Shown here piece after piece: positions 52,238 through 61,750 of a DNA stretch of 64,000 nt. Origin of the DNA: Actinomycetota bacterium (GTDB lineage Bacteria > Actinomycetota > Actinomycetes > Mycobacteriales > Mycobacteriaceae); NCBI GenBank assembly GCA_018268465.1, contig JAFDWN010000028.1, forward strand, positions 1 through 64,000, given 5' to 3'. The translations under genes and the position numbers were made by a program. Each line of letters begins with the position of its first letter. The first letter of the stretch is position 1. Below the pieces are notes generated by a model. It was not told the DNA's origin and made no database searches. It was given only the letters and a program-made list of their open reading frames with translations.

Positions 52238-53545
52238 TCAGGCCGGCGGTGTCCAGGTCACCGGGAGGCGTTTGATCCCGTGGACGAATGCCGAACGCAG
52301 CAGCGCGGGTTCGGCGCTGGCCGCCACGTCGGGTATCTGCCGGTGCAGTTCGTCGAACAGGACACGGATCTCACGGCGGGCCAGATTCGCGCCGAGGCAG
52401 AAATGCACACCGCCGCCGCCGAATCCGACGTGCGGATTCGGATTGCGAGTGACGTCGAACAGCCACGGGTTGCCGAATTTGGCCTCGTCCCGGTTGGCGG
52501 AGATATACCACAGCGAGACCTTGTCGCCGGCCTTCATCGCGTGGCCGCGCATCTCGATGTCCTCGGTGAGGTTGCGCCGCATGAACTTCAGCGGTGACGC
52601 CCAGCGGACGATCTCCTCGACCGCGGTGACGGCCAACGCGTCGAAGTCGGCCCACCAGATGTCGCGCTGCTCGGGATAGCGGGTCAACGCCACCAACCCG
52701 TTGCTGATGGCGTTGCGCGTCGTCTCGTTGCCCGCGGCGGCGAGCAGGATGAAGAAGGACCCGATCTCCGCCGACGTCAACCGCTCACCGTCCACCTCCG
52801 CGCGGACCAGACTGGTGGCGAGATCCTCGGCGGGATGCGTCCGGCGGCGCTCGGCCAGGGCAATCCCGTATTCGGCCAGACCCGTTGTGGCCGTGATGAA
52901 CTCACTGACGTCACCGGACGCTTCCTCATCGCCCGCCCCCATCAGCACGGTGGTCCAGTGGAACACCTTGTCCTCGTCCTCGCCGGGGATGCCCATCATG
53001 TCGCAGATGATCTGCAACGGCAGCGGGCCGGCGACTTCGGTGACGAAGTCCGCGTCGCCGCCGGGGTGGCCGGCGACCATGGCCGACACCAGCCGCCGGG
53101 CGCGGTCGCGCACGCTCTCCTCGATGCGGGCGATGACCTTCGGGGTGAAGGCCCGGCTGACGATCGACCGCAGGCGCTGGTGCCGGGGATCGTCGAGGCT
53201 GATCATCGAGCCCAGGAACTCCGCGACCTGCGCAGGGGTGTCGTTGAGCCCGACGCTGGTGGGAATCGAGCTGAAGATCTCCGGGTGACGGCTGGCGAAG
53301 TGCACGTCGTCGTGGGTGGTCAACGCCCAGTGACCGGCGCCGGGCGGGAACCCTTTGAACTCGGCCACATCGAAGAACCTGATCGGCGCCTCCCGCCGCA
53401 GCGTCGCGAACGCGCCGTCGCTGCGGTCGTCATCCCATTCCCAGAACTGCATCGTGCCCAGGTCGACGTCCTCGAGTGGCACGTGCGGTGGCGGTGTGCC
53501 GTTACGGCGCCGCGCGATCCCTGCCCTGCCCAGTGTCGCGGTCAT
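52238..53545 (-). CDS. cytochrome P450, CYP124 type
   Basis: 435 residues. I-helix AAAGNETTRNA, K-helix EEIVR and the heme loop FGGGGVHFCLGANLARRE, with the axial cysteine. Long stretches (HWALTTHDDV, SMISLDDPRHQRLRS, PNPHVGFGGGG, HGIKRLPVTW) match M. tuberculosis CYP124, the omega-hydroxylase of methyl-branched lipids and cholesterol side chains. The electron-transfer partner is not in the window. ATG 53545 has GGGAG upstream. Located away from the M. tuberculosis cyp124 position. Confidence 0.8.
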   Translation of the reverse strand: MTATLGRAGIARRRNGTPPPHVPLEDVDLGTMQFWEWDDDRSDGAFATLRREAPIRFFDVAEFKGFPPGAGHWALTTHDDVHFASRHPEIFSSIPTSVGLNDTPAQVAEFLGSMISLDDPRHQRLRSIVSRAFTPKVIARIEESVRDRARRLVSAMVAGHPGGDADFVTEVAGPLPLQIICDMMGIPGEDEDKVFHWTTVLMGAGDEEASGDVSEFITATTGLAEYGIALAERRRTHPAEDLATSLVRAEVDGERLTSAEIGSFFILLAAAGNETTRNAISNGLVALTRYPEQRDIWWADFDALAVTAVEEIVRWASPLKFMRRNLTEDIEMRGHAMKAGDKVSLWYISANRDEAKFGNPWLFDVTRNPNPHVGFGGGGVHFCLGANLARREIRVLFDELHRQIPDVAASAEPALLRSAFVHGIKRLPVTWTPPA

Positions 53546-53617
53546 ATCCGAACTCCCGTCCGCTCCGAGTGTGACACCGACACGGACGGGGGCAGCGCCC
53601 TTTGGGCGAGGTCGCGG

Positions 53618-54064
53618 CTAGGGGGTGGTGTGGACGATGAGCACGTCGGTTTTGGACCGCCGCGCGACGTTGGCGGGGACAGAGCCCAGCAGCCGGCCGG
53701 CGATCGTGCTCAGGCCCACATTGCCGACGACCAGCAGGTCGGCACCGACCTCGGCGGCGAGGTCGACGAGTGCATCGACAGGAGCGCCGACGACAGCTTT
53801 TTCTTCGACGTCGGTGGCGCCCGCCGCCTTCGCGCGATCCCGCGCTTCCCGCAGGATCGCGTAGATCGGTGCGTTTCCCGCCATCTTGTAGCCCTCGTCG
53901 CGGAGTACGTCGGCGGCGCGCTGATCCTCACTTTGCGGGAAGTAGGCCGTCGCGACGATCAGCTTGGCGTTCGCGCCGGCGGCGATCTGGCCAGCCCGGT
54001 CCACCGCGCGCAGCGACGAATCGGACCCGTCCGTGCCGACCACTACCGTGCGATACGCGCTCAT
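53618..54064 (-). CDS. universal stress protein (cAMP-binding type)
   Basis: 148 residues, USP fold with VVVGTDGSDSSLRAVDRA at the N-terminus and the nucleotide-binding GNVGLSTIAGRLLGSV at the C-terminus. It is the orthologue of Rv1636/MSMEG_3811, shown to bind cAMP with high affinity. ATG 54064 has GGGAGG upstream. No other gene lies in 54065-54320; that stretch only holds a weak inverted repeat CCCGT/ACGGG and a TTGACG that could be a promoter. Confidence 0.92.
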   Translation of the reverse strand: MSAYRTVVVGTDGSDSSLRAVDRAGQIAAGANAKLIVATAYFPQSEDQRAADVLRDEGYKMAGNAPIYAILREARDRAKAAGATDVEEKAVVGAPVDALVDLAAEVGADLLVVGNVGLSTIAGRLLGSVPANVARRSKTDVLIVHTTP

Positions 54065-54320
54065 CCATATCCTCCCAGTTCAGTAGGCCTGCCACCCGCG
54101 ACAGTAACCCGTTGCATATGGCACACGGGTACGAATCACGACACCCGTCAACTCGGCCGGTGCCATCACGACGTTATCCCGGCACCGATGGTAGCGGCGG
54201 ATCGTAACAGGCCCGCGGGCGGGGAACGACGCGGCGGAGCGGCTGCGGCGGGGCGGGCGAACCCGTTGTCGCAGCACACCAGATGTCCTGCACCGCAACG
54301 GTATCCGCGGCACGGCCGGA

Positions 54321-55118
54321 TCAGTAGAGGTCGATGCGCCGATCGGCGAACAGATCCACATGGTCGGTGAGCGTCTTGTCGTGTGTCAGGGTCAGGTCGA
54401 CCTCGGCGATCGCCATCGCCGCACCGGGCCCGGCCGCGGCGGCCACCCATCCGTCGGGTCCGACGACGACACTGCCCTCGGTCCAGCGCTGTTCGCGCTC
54501 CACGCCCGATCGGTCGCAACAGGCCACGGCGATCTTGTTCGTCCGGGCCGTCGACATGGCGGTGATGACCTCGCCCGGCCACTCCCCCCGCGGGCGGGGA
54601 GACAGCGGCCAGTTGACCGGCGCGGCGATCAACTCCGCGCCGTCGAGCGCCACCCGGCGGGTGAGTTCGGCGAACTCGACGTCGTAACAGACCATCATCG
54701 CGATCCTGCCGTGGACGGTCGGCACCACCGGCGGAAGTCTGTCGCCGGGTGTGAAGACGAGTTTCTCGCGGTCCCACAGGTGAGTTTTCCGGTAGCTCGC
54801 GATGACGCCGCCGGCGTCGACCATGGCCGCACTGTTGTAGACGCGGCCATCCTCGCCGAGTTCGCAGAAGCCGCCGATGACCACGGCGTCGCCGGCCCCT
54901 GCCGACCACTGCGCGAAAGTGCTGTCCGACAACGGCAATGCCATCGCCCGCGCCTCGGCGGCGTCGGCGAACATGTACCCCGTCGTGGCGAGCTCGGGCA
55001 GGACGACCACGTCGGCGCCGGCCTCGCGGGCCGCCGCGATCTGCTCGTCGATCAGTCCGGCGTTGCCCCGCAGATCCCCCATCTGCGGGGCGAACTGACA
55101 GCACGCGATATGGGTCAC
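54321..55118 (-). CDS. nitrilase-superfamily carbon-nitrogen hydrolase
   Basis: 265 residues. Catalytic triad Glu42 (LPELATTG), Lys111 (YRKTHLWD) and Cys144 (MMVCYDVEF) is complete. Members are amidases or N-carbamoylases; specificity cannot be told from sequence. GTG 55118 follows TACCAT by 6 nt, a leaderless promoter of its own, so it is not simply the last gene of the sugar operon 54 bp upstream. Confidence 0.85.
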   Translation of the reverse strand: MTHIACCQFAPQMGDLRGNAGLIDEQIAAAREAGADVVVLPELATTGYMFADAAEARAMALPLSDSTFAQWSAGAGDAVVIGGFCELGEDGRVYNSAAMVDAGGVIASYRKTHLWDREKLVFTPGDRLPPVVPTVHGRIAMMVCYDVEFAELTRRVALDGAELIAAPVNWPLSPRPRGEWPGEVITAMSTARTNKIAVACCDRSGVEREQRWTEGSVVVGPDGWVAAAAGPGAAMAIAEVDLTLTHDKTLTDHVDLFADRRIDLY

Positions 55119-55124
55119 CGAAGC

Positions 55125-55130
55125 ATGGTA
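55125..55130 (-). promoter_or_regulatory. -10 element of leaderless nitrilase transcript
   Basis: TACCAT ends 6 nt before the GTG at 55118. Confidence 0.5.
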
Positions 55131-55172
55131 GGACGGGCGTCGGCGAATCGACGGCCCGAGCGACGATTGTGC

Positions 55173-56243
55173 TCAGCCCAGGCGAAGACCCGAGGCCGGG
55201 TCGAAGACGTGCACATGCTCGGCGTCGAGGACCTCCAACCGCACCGTGTGCCCCTTCGCCGGAGGGGTGCGCCAGTCGGTCCGCGCGACGATGGGGTCGG
55301 TCCCGAATTCGGACCGGCCGTAGAGGTAGGCGTCGGAGCCCAGCTCCTCCACGACCGACACCTCGACGGGCAGGCCGCTGTCGGCGACGGCGAGGTTCTC
55401 CGGCCTGATGCCGAGGACGACGCTGGTCCCGGTGTATCCGCCGAGCCGGTCTCGGGCAATCGGAACCACATCGTCCCCCAACCGCGCTCCGCCGTCGGCC
55501 AGCGGCGCTTCGAGCAGGTTCATCGCCGGGGATCCGAGGAACCCGGCGACGAACACGTTGGCCGGCCGGTCGTACATCTCGCGCGGGCTGGCGACCTGTT
55601 GCAGCACACCCTTGTTCAGCACCGCAACCCGATCCCCCATCGTCATCGCCTCGACCTGATCGTGCGTGACGTACACCGTCGTGGTGCCCAGCCGGCGCTG
55701 CAACGCCGCGATCTGCGTGCGGGTCTGCACCCGCAACTTGGCATCCAGGTTCGACAGCGGCTCGTCCATCAGGAACACCTGCGGCGACCGGACGATCGCA
55801 CGGCCCATCGCCACCCGCTGACGCTGCCCACCCGACAGCGCCTTGGGCTTGCGGCCGAGGAATTCGGTCAGCCCCAGCACAGCGGCCGCCTCGGCAACCC
55901 GTCGAGCGATCTCCTGTTTGGGTCGGCGGGCGACCTTCAACGCGAATCCCATGTTCTCCGCGACGGTCATATGCGGGTACAGCGCGTAGTTCTGGAACAC
56001 CATGGCGATATCGCGTTCCTTCGCCGGCACCGTGGTGACGTCGCGGTCTCCGATCACGATCCGTCCCGACGACACGTCTTCCAGCCCCGCCAGCATGCGC
56101 AGCGTGGTCGACTTGCCGCATCCCGACGGGCCCACGAGCACCAGGAACTCGCCGTCCTGGACGTGCAGGTCGAACGCGTCCACCGCCGGGCGTTCGTGCC
56201 CCGAGTATCGGCAGGTCGCCTGGTCGAAAGTCACCGAGGTCAC
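55173..56243 (-). CDS. sugar ABC transporter ATP-binding protein (MsiK/UgpC type)
   Basis: 356 residues. Walker A GPSGCGKST, Q-loop FQNYALYPHM, signature LSGGQRQRVAMG, Walker B MDEPLSNLDAKLR and the C-terminal TOBE region. This CUT1-class ATPase energises the MalFG-type permease. In Streptomyces the shared ATPase MsiK is elsewhere; here it is encoded in the operon, overlapping the cebR-like gene by 4 nt. Confidence 0.93.
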   Translation of the reverse strand: MTSVTFDQATCRYSGHERPAVDAFDLHVQDGEFLVLVGPSGCGKSTTLRMLAGLEDVSSGRIVIGDRDVTTVPAKERDIAMVFQNYALYPHMTVAENMGFALKVARRPKQEIARRVAEAAAVLGLTEFLGRKPKALSGGQRQRVAMGRAIVRSPQVFLMDEPLSNLDAKLRVQTRTQIAALQRRLGTTTVYVTHDQVEAMTMGDRVAVLNKGVLQQVASPREMYDRPANVFVAGFLGSPAMNLLEAPLADGGARLGDDVVPIARDRLGGYTGTSVVLGIRPENLAVADSGLPVEVSVVEELGSDAYLYGRSEFGTDPIVARTDWRTPPAKGHTVRLEVLDAEHVHVFDPASGLRLG

Positions 56244-57244
56244 GACGAGTCTCCTTCACGTAGTTCAGCCGGCAGGATGACCGACTCGGGGCCGGCGTCC
56301 GGATCCTCGATCAGCCGGCCGAGCACCGCGACCATCGAGGCGCCCATGGTCCCCACAGGCTGATACACCGTCGTCAGCGGTGTGCTGGCGGTGGCCGCGG
56401 CGGCCGATCCGTCGAAGCCCACGAGGGCCACGTCAGTGGGTACCGACAGCCCGCGGGCGCCGAGTTCACGCATCGCCCCGAGGGCCATGACGTCGTTGGC
56501 CGCGAAGATCGCGTCGAGGTCGGGGCGGCGGGTCAGCAGCGCGGCCGCGCCGGCCACACCGCTGGCGTCACTGAAGTCGCCCAATTCCACCAGCGCATCG
56601 TCGGCCGGCAGCCCGGCCACGGCCAGCGCCGCCCGATACCCGTCGAGACGGTCGCGGCCGGAGGCCATGTCCTGGGGACCGGCGATGCAGGCGATCCGCC
56701 GGCGCCCCCGAGAGATCAGGTGCTCCACGGCAACCCGGGCGCCGCCGACGTTGTCGACGTCGACGAACGACGCCTCGGGGTCGGTCGGCCTGCCGACGTA
56801 CACGACCGGGACGCCGAGCGCTCGCGGCAGGTCCAGGCCGTCGTGCATCGAGGCCACCAGCACACCGTCGACGTGCTGGGGGGTGAGGAACTGGGCGAGT
56901 CGCTCCAACTGGGATTCGGCCGGGACCATCGACAACACCAGCCGCCGGCTACTGGCCTCGACGGCGCGGGAGATGCCACGCAGCAGACCGGCGAAGAACG
57001 GTTCGCTGAACACCCGCTCCTCGTCCTCGGCGATCACCAGCGCAATGGTGTCGGTCCTGCGGGTCTTGAGCGCACGGGCCGCCTGATTGGGTACGTAGCC
57101 GAGTTCGCGGACGGCACGTTCGACCGCCTCGCGGGTGTGTGCGGAGACATGCGCCGAACCGTTGACGACCCGCGACGCGGTACCGCGGCCGACGCCCGCC
57201 AGGCGCGCCACCTCCTCCAGTGTCGGCTGCCGGTTCGGGCTCAT
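56240..57244 (-). CDS. LacI-family repressor, CebR-like
   Basis: 334 residues. N-terminal HTH PTLEEVARLAGVGRGTASRV is almost the CebR signature, followed by the periplasmic-binding-like sugar domain (FSEPFFAGLLRGISRAVE to VALVGFDGSAAAATASTPLTT). It overlaps the glucosidase stop (ATGA) and the ATPase start, so it is produced from the operon it represses. Its likely operators are the two TGGGAGCG palindromes upstream of the binding-protein gene. Confidence 0.9.
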   Translation of the reverse strand: MSPNRQPTLEEVARLAGVGRGTASRVVNGSAHVSAHTREAVERAVRELGYVPNQAARALKTRRTDTIALVIAEDEERVFSEPFFAGLLRGISRAVEASSRRLVLSMVPAESQLERLAQFLTPQHVDGVLVASMHDGLDLPRALGVPVVYVGRPTDPEASFVDVDNVGGARVAVEHLISRGRRRIACIAGPQDMASGRDRLDGYRAALAVAGLPADDALVELGDFSDASGVAGAAALLTRRPDLDAIFAANDVMALGAMRELGARGLSVPTDVALVGFDGSAAAATASTPLTTVYQPVGTMGASMVAVLGRLIEDPDAGPESVILPAELREGDSS

Positions 57245-58596
57245 CCCTCCTCCTTGCGGGCCAGTCGGATGAACGCCGAATACCAGTCGGCGCTCGCCTT
57301 GGGGGTGCGCACCAGTGTGTCGTAGTCGACGTGGACGATGCCGAACCGCTTGGCGTATCCCTCGGCCCACTCGAAGTTGTCGAGTAACGACCACGCGAAG
57401 TAGCCGCGTACGTCGACACCCGCGTCGAGCGCGTCGGCCAGCGCGCCGAAATGACCAGCGAGGAATGCCACACGGTCGTGGTCGTCGACGCGCCCGCCTT
57501 CGATCCGGTCGTCGGCGAAGGCCGCGCCGTTCTCGGTGACGAGGATCGGGAGGGGCGGATAGTCCCGGTGCACCCGGGTCAGCACCTCGGTGAGGCCGGC
57601 CGGGTCGATGTCCCATCCGAGGTCGGTTTTCGGCCATTTCCGGTTGACGAACTCGACGGGGGCGCTGCCGGGCCAGGCGCCGGCCCGCACGACGTGGCGT
57701 GAATAGTAGTTGACACCAAGGAAATCCAGCGGCGCCGAGATGACGGCCAGATCTCCCGGTTCGATCACGTCGGTGCCGCCGACCGTACGCAGGTCGTCCA
57801 GGACGTCAGCCGGGTAGCTGCCCCGCAACACGGAATCCAGGAACCACCGGTTCATCAGCCCGTCGATCCGCCGGGCGGCGTCGTCGTGCCTGCCGGTGTC
57901 GTCTGACGGCGAGACGGCGTACAGGTTCAGGGTGATCCCGACGCGGGCGTCGGGCGCACCGCCACGCAACCGGGACACGGCCAGTCCGTGCCCGAGTAAT
58001 AGATGGTGGGAGGCGGCGACGGCGGCGGCCGGCTCGACCCGGCCCGGGGCATGCACGCCTGACGCGTAGCCGAGGAATGCAGCACACCACGGCTCGTTCA
58101 TCGTCGTCCAGGTGCGGATCCGGTCACCCAGCCCGTCCACGACCAGTGCGGCGTAGTCGGCGAACCGTTCGGCGGTGTCGCGAACCGGCCAGCCGCCGGC
58201 ATCCTCCAGCGGCTGGGGCAGGTCCCAGTGATAGAGCGTCGGCCACGGCTCGATACCGGCCTCCAGCAACGAATCGACGAGCCGGTCGTAGAAGGCCAGC
58301 CCGCGCGCCTCGACGGGCCCTTTGCCGGTGGGTTGCACCCGCGGCCAGGCGATCGAGAAGCGGTAGGCGTCCAGGCTCAGCCGGGAGATGAGGTCGACGT
58401 CGTCGCGCCAGCGGTGATAGTGGTCGACGGCCACGTCCCCCGTCTCCCCGCCCTCGACCCGGCCCGGCAGGGCGGCGAACGTATCCCAGATCGACGGGCC
58501 CCGGCCGTCCTCGGTGGCGGCACCCTCGATCTGATACGCCGACGTGGCCGCGCCCCAGACGAATTCCTCGGGGAACCGCGCTGCGAGAGCCTTCAT
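57241..58596 (-). CDS. family 1 beta-glucosidase
   Basis: 451 residues. Glycoside hydrolase family 1: acid/base Glu168 in TMNEPW and nucleophile Glu355 in VTENGA, with N-terminal FVWGAATSAYQIEG and C-terminal FAWSLLDNFEWAEGY. It has no signal peptide, so it splits imported beta-glucosides such as cellobiose in the cytoplasm, matching BglC of Streptomyces. ATG 58596 overlaps the permease stop. Confidence 0.95.
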   Translation of the reverse strand: MKALAARFPEEFVWGAATSAYQIEGAATEDGRGPSIWDTFAALPGRVEGGETGDVAVDHYHRWRDDVDLISRLSLDAYRFSIAWPRVQPTGKGPVEARGLAFYDRLVDSLLEAGIEPWPTLYHWDLPQPLEDAGGWPVRDTAERFADYAALVVDGLGDRIRTWTTMNEPWCAAFLGYASGVHAPGRVEPAAAVAASHHLLLGHGLAVSRLRGGAPDARVGITLNLYAVSPSDDTGRHDDAARRIDGLMNRWFLDSVLRGSYPADVLDDLRTVGGTDVIEPGDLAVISAPLDFLGVNYYSRHVVRAGAWPGSAPVEFVNRKWPKTDLGWDIDPAGLTEVLTRVHRDYPPLPILVTENGAAFADDRIEGGRVDDHDRVAFLAGHFGALADALDAGVDVRGYFAWSLLDNFEWAEGYAKRFGIVHVDYDTLVRTPKASADWYSAFIRLARKEEG

Positions 58597-59432
58597 GATT
58601 TCAGACCGCCTTCCATGATGCCGCCCACGATCTGGCGACCGAACACGATGAATACGACGACGAGCGGCAGGGTGCCCATCAGCGTTCCGGCCATGACCAG
58701 CGCCTGGTCGGTGTAGTAGCCACCCGACAGGCGCGACAGCGCGACCTGCACCGTCGGGTGGTCGTAATCGAGCGTCAGGTACGGCCACAGGAAGTCGTTC
58801 CAGCGCTCCATGAACGTGAGCAGTCCCAGCACCGCCGCCGCCGGCCGCAGCGCCGGGAAGACGATGGAGAAGAAGATCCGGACGGTGGACGCCCCGTCCA
58901 TGCGAGCGGCCTCGATGAGTTCGTCCGGAATCGCCTGGGAGGCGTACTGCCGCATGAGGAAAACCCCGAATCCGCTGACGAGGAAAGGCAGCGTCACCGA
59001 CGCCAGTCCGCCGGCCAGGTCGAGTTTGGTCATGAGCATGTACAACGGGACCAAACCGAGCTGGACCGGGATCATCATCGTGCCGATGACGACGACGAGC
59101 AGCACGTTGCGGCCCCGGAACGTCAACTTCGCGAACGCGAACCCAGCCAGCGCGGAGCTGACCACCACCGCGATGGTGGCGACGAGCGAGACGATCACGG
59201 AGTTGACGAGGGCCGTGCCGAACAGCACGTCCTCGTTCTGGAAGACCCGGGCGATGTTCGCCCCCAGCTCCGGCCCCAGCGTCAGCGGCGGTGGCACGCT
59301 GAGGATTTCGCTGTTCGCCCGGGAAGCCATGACGAGCATGAAGTACAGCGGCGCGGCCGACAGCAACACCACCAGGGTCAGTGCGACATACATCAGGGGG
59401 GACGCGCCCTTGAAGCGCGAATGATCGCTCAT
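58593..59432 (-). CDS. sugar ABC transporter permease (MalG/CebG type)
   Basis: 279 residues with six membrane segments (first around MYVALTLVVLLSAAPLYFML). The EAA loop EAARMDGASTVRIFFSIVFP, which contacts the ATPase, is intact. It follows the MalF-type permease by 3 nt and overlaps the glucosidase start. Confidence 0.93.
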   Translation of the reverse strand: MSDHSRFKGASPLMYVALTLVVLLSAAPLYFMLVMASRANSEILSVPPPLTLGPELGANIARVFQNEDVLFGTALVNSVIVSLVATIAVVVSSALAGFAFAKLTFRGRNVLLVVVIGTMMIPVQLGLVPLYMLMTKLDLAGGLASVTLPFLVSGFGVFLMRQYASQAIPDELIEAARMDGASTVRIFFSIVFPALRPAAAVLGLLTFMERWNDFLWPYLTLDYDHPTVQVALSRLSGGYYTDQALVMAGTLMGTLPLVVVFIVFGRQIVGGIMEGGLKS

Positions 59433-59435
59433 CGC

Positions 59436-60338
59436 TCAGTCCGCCGATCGAATCCGTTGCAGCAGTAGCACATTGATGGCCGACGCCACGGCGATGATGA
59501 GGAACAGCACCCACGCGATGGTTGCCGCGTAGCCGAACCGCTGCCCGGTGAAGGCCTGCTGGACCAAATACATGGCGACGGTCTGGAACTGGCCGAGGTT
59601 GCCGCCGGCGATCGCGTTCGCGCCGGAGTTGAACAACAACGGTTCGGTGAACAACTGGATGCCGCCGATGGTCGCCACGATGGTCACGAAGATCAGGGTG
59701 GGCCGCAGCATCGGCACGGTGATCGACCAGAACTGGCGCCACGCGGACGCACCGTCGATCTTGGCGGCCTCGTAGAGGTCCTGCGGCACCGACTGCAGGG
59801 CGGCGAGCAGGATGAGCGCGTTGTAGCCCGTCCATCGCCAGTCGACCATGGTGGCGATGGCCAGCCACGACGACCAGCGGTGGGCACGCCAGTCGACCGC
59901 GGGCAGCCCGATCTGATCGAGGAACCAGTTCACGATGCCGTAGTCGCGGGCGAAGATGAGACCGAAGATGATGCCGACTGCCGCCACCGAGGTGACGTTG
60001 GGCAGCAGCACACCCATCCGCCAGAAGGTGCGCCCCCGCAACCGGGAGTTGAGCACCTGGGCCAGCACCGTCGCCACGATCAGCTGGGGCACCGTCGCCA
60101 GCAGGAAGATCCCGAACGTGTTGACCAGGGCCCGCCAGAACGCGGAGTCGCCGGCCAGTTCCCGGTAGTTCGCCAGCCCGATCCAGCCCTGGTCGCCGGC
60201 CAGCAGGGACCATTCGTGCAGGGAGACCCAGGCCGTGTAGAGGAGCGGGAACAGTCCGAAGACGGCGAAGACGATGAAGAAGGGCGAGACGAAGGCGAGT
60301 CCCGCCCCCTCTTGTCGGGCCAGCCGTGCGCGTGCCAT
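59436..60338 (-). CDS. sugar ABC transporter permease (MalF/CebF type)
   Basis: 300 residues with six membrane segments. N-terminal GLAFVSPFFIVFAVFGLFPL and the EAA loop YEAAKIDGASAWRQFWSITVPM are present. Starts 20 nt after the binding-protein stop. Forms the heteromeric channel with the next gene's product. Confidence 0.93.
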   Translation of the reverse strand: MARARLARQEGAGLAFVSPFFIVFAVFGLFPLLYTAWVSLHEWSLLAGDQGWIGLANYRELAGDSAFWRALVNTFGIFLLATVPQLIVATVLAQVLNSRLRGRTFWRMGVLLPNVTSVAAVGIIFGLIFARDYGIVNWFLDQIGLPAVDWRAHRWSSWLAIATMVDWRWTGYNALILLAALQSVPQDLYEAAKIDGASAWRQFWSITVPMLRPTLIFVTIVATIGGIQLFTEPLLFNSGANAIAGGNLGQFQTVAMYLVQQAFTGQRFGYAATIAWVLFLIIAVASAINVLLLQRIRSAD

Positions 60339-60358
60339 GAGGTGAGGTCTCCGTGCGT

Positions 60359-61648
60359 TCAGCGCGCCGAGGACTCGGCGGAGGTGATGGCGTTCTGCCA
60401 GCCGGTGGCCGCCGACACCTCGCCGTTCTCCACGCTGCGCAGCGCGTTTTCGACGGCGTCGCGCACGGGCACGTTCTTGGCTCCGAGGAACACGGGCTTG
60501 AGCTGTTCGGCACCGGCCACGAACAACTGACCGACCGGGGCGTCGTTGAAGTACTCGTTGGTCGCGTCCTTCAATGCGGGTGTCGTGTAGAGCGCGGGCA
60601 GCGACGGCAGCCGGCCCTCGGCCCCGAAGGCGAGCATCTGACCCTCCTCGTCACTGAGGTAGTCGATCAGCTCGAGCGCCAACTGCTGGTGTTCACTGGA
60701 GGCCGGGACGGCCAGGAACGACCCACCCCAGTTGCCGCCGCCGCCGGGCACCGTGGTGATATCCCATTTGCCGGCGTTGGCCTCGCCGGACTGGTCCTTG
60801 ATGTATCCGGTCATCCACGCCGGGCAGGCGATGGTGGCGAAGGATCCGTTCTTGAACCCGGCGTTCCACTCGTCGCTGAATGCCTTGAGCCTGGCGGTGA
60901 GGCCGGCTTGGGCCATCTCGACGGAGTAGTTCCACGCCGTCTTGACCGCGGGGTTGGAGGCGATGATGAGCTCGTTGTCCCGGTTGAAGTACGTCTCGTC
61001 GCCCTGCTGCATGAGGATCGAGTTGTAGGTGTTGGTCGCCGAGTCGAGGAAGGCGATGTCGTCCCCGCCACCGGCACCGTCGATGCCGGCCTTGAACTTC
61101 TCGCCGGTGGCGATGAACGCGTCCCAGGTGGGCCAGAGCTTGCCGACCTCGGTGCGGTCGGTGGGCAGGCCGGCCTTCTCGAACAGGTCACGCCGGTAGC
61201 ACATCGCCAGGCCGCCGACGTCGGTGCCGTAGCCGATGGTGGTCGCGCCGTCGGCGGTGGTGGCAGCATCCCAGACCCACGGCAGCCAGCGGTCCTTGAT
61301 GTCGTTGCCGCCGTGTTCCTGCAGGTTGACGAATCGGTTGGCGGCCGCCAGGAAGGCGACGGTCTGCCCCTCCTCGATGGCGACGACGTCACCGGCGTCA
61401 CCACCGGCGGCGAGCTGCTGGATGAGCTTGGTGTTGTACTTGCCCAGGTCGCCCTCGGCGGTTTCGACGATCTTCACGCCCGGGTGGGCGGCCTCGAACT
61501 TCTCGTAGGCCTCGGCGTACCCGAATTTGCCGAACAGGTTCACGCGCAGGGTGACGGTCCCGTCGTCGTCGCCCGATCCGCATGCGGTCAGGGCGCCGGC
61601 GGTGACAACTGCGACGAGTGCGGCGGTGATCCGTCGGGTGCGCTTCAA
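60359..61648 (-). CDS. sugar-binding lipoprotein (CebE-like)
   Basis: 429 residues. N-terminal signal with lipobox LTAC, so lipid-anchored outside the membrane, followed by the family-1 solute-binding fold (VTLRVNLFGKFGYAEAYEKF, GGGGNWGGSFLAVPASSEHQ). It presents cellobiose-type sugars to the permease. The start is TTG 61648 with GGAAGG upstream, which places KRTRR directly before the signal core. First gene of the operon, under the paired CebR-like operators. Confidence 0.9.
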   Translation of the reverse strand: MKRTRRITAALVAVVTAGALTACGSGDDDGTVTLRVNLFGKFGYAEAYEKFEAAHPGVKIVETAEGDLGKYNTKLIQQLAAGGDAGDVVAIEEGQTVAFLAAANRFVNLQEHGGNDIKDRWLPWVWDAATTADGATTIGYGTDVGGLAMCYRRDLFEKAGLPTDRTEVGKLWPTWDAFIATGEKFKAGIDGAGGGDDIAFLDSATNTYNSILMQQGDETYFNRDNELIIASNPAVKTAWNYSVEMAQAGLTARLKAFSDEWNAGFKNGSFATIACPAWMTGYIKDQSGEANAGKWDITTVPGGGGNWGGSFLAVPASSEHQQLALELIDYLSDEEGQMLAFGAEGRLPSLPALYTTPALKDATNEYFNDAPVGQLFVAGAEQLKPVFLGAKNVPVRDAVENALRSVENGEVSAATGWQNAITSAESSAR

Positions 61649-61678
61649 CGTGGTGCCTTCCGTCGTCCTCCCACCGAT

Positions 61679-61698
61679 TCGTGGGAGCGTTCCCACGA
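61679..61698. promoter_or_regulatory. CebR-like operator O1
   Basis: TCGTGGGAGCGTTCCCACGA is a dyad whose core TGGGAGCGTTCCCA (61682-61695) differs by one base from the Streptomyces CebR site TGGGAGCGCTCCCA. It overlaps the predicted transcription start of the sugar operon (about 61692). Confidence 0.8.
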
Positions 61699-61721
61699 GT
61701 GTGATGGCGGGCACACCGAGA

Positions 61722-61727
61722 AGTCAA
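61722..61727 (-). promoter_or_regulatory. -35 element of the cebE operon promoter
   Basis: TTGACT with TCACAC/CACACT 17-18 nt downstream, placed between the two operators. Its start site would fall in O1. Confidence 0.45.
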
Positions 61728-61736
61728 TAGTGAATT

Positions 61737-61750
61737 TGGGAACGCTCCCA
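61737..61750. promoter_or_regulatory. CebR-like operator O2
   Basis: TGGGAACGCTCCCA is the reverse complement of the O1 core. Centres are 55 bp apart, about five helical turns, so one repressor tetramer or dimer pair could bind both. Confidence 0.75.

Noticed and set aside
57241-60513. 1090-codon minus-strand frame reading through permeases into the glucosidase
   Set aside because: Only the C-terminal 451 codons match family 1 glycosidases; the upstream part is an out-of-frame reading of the two permease genes.
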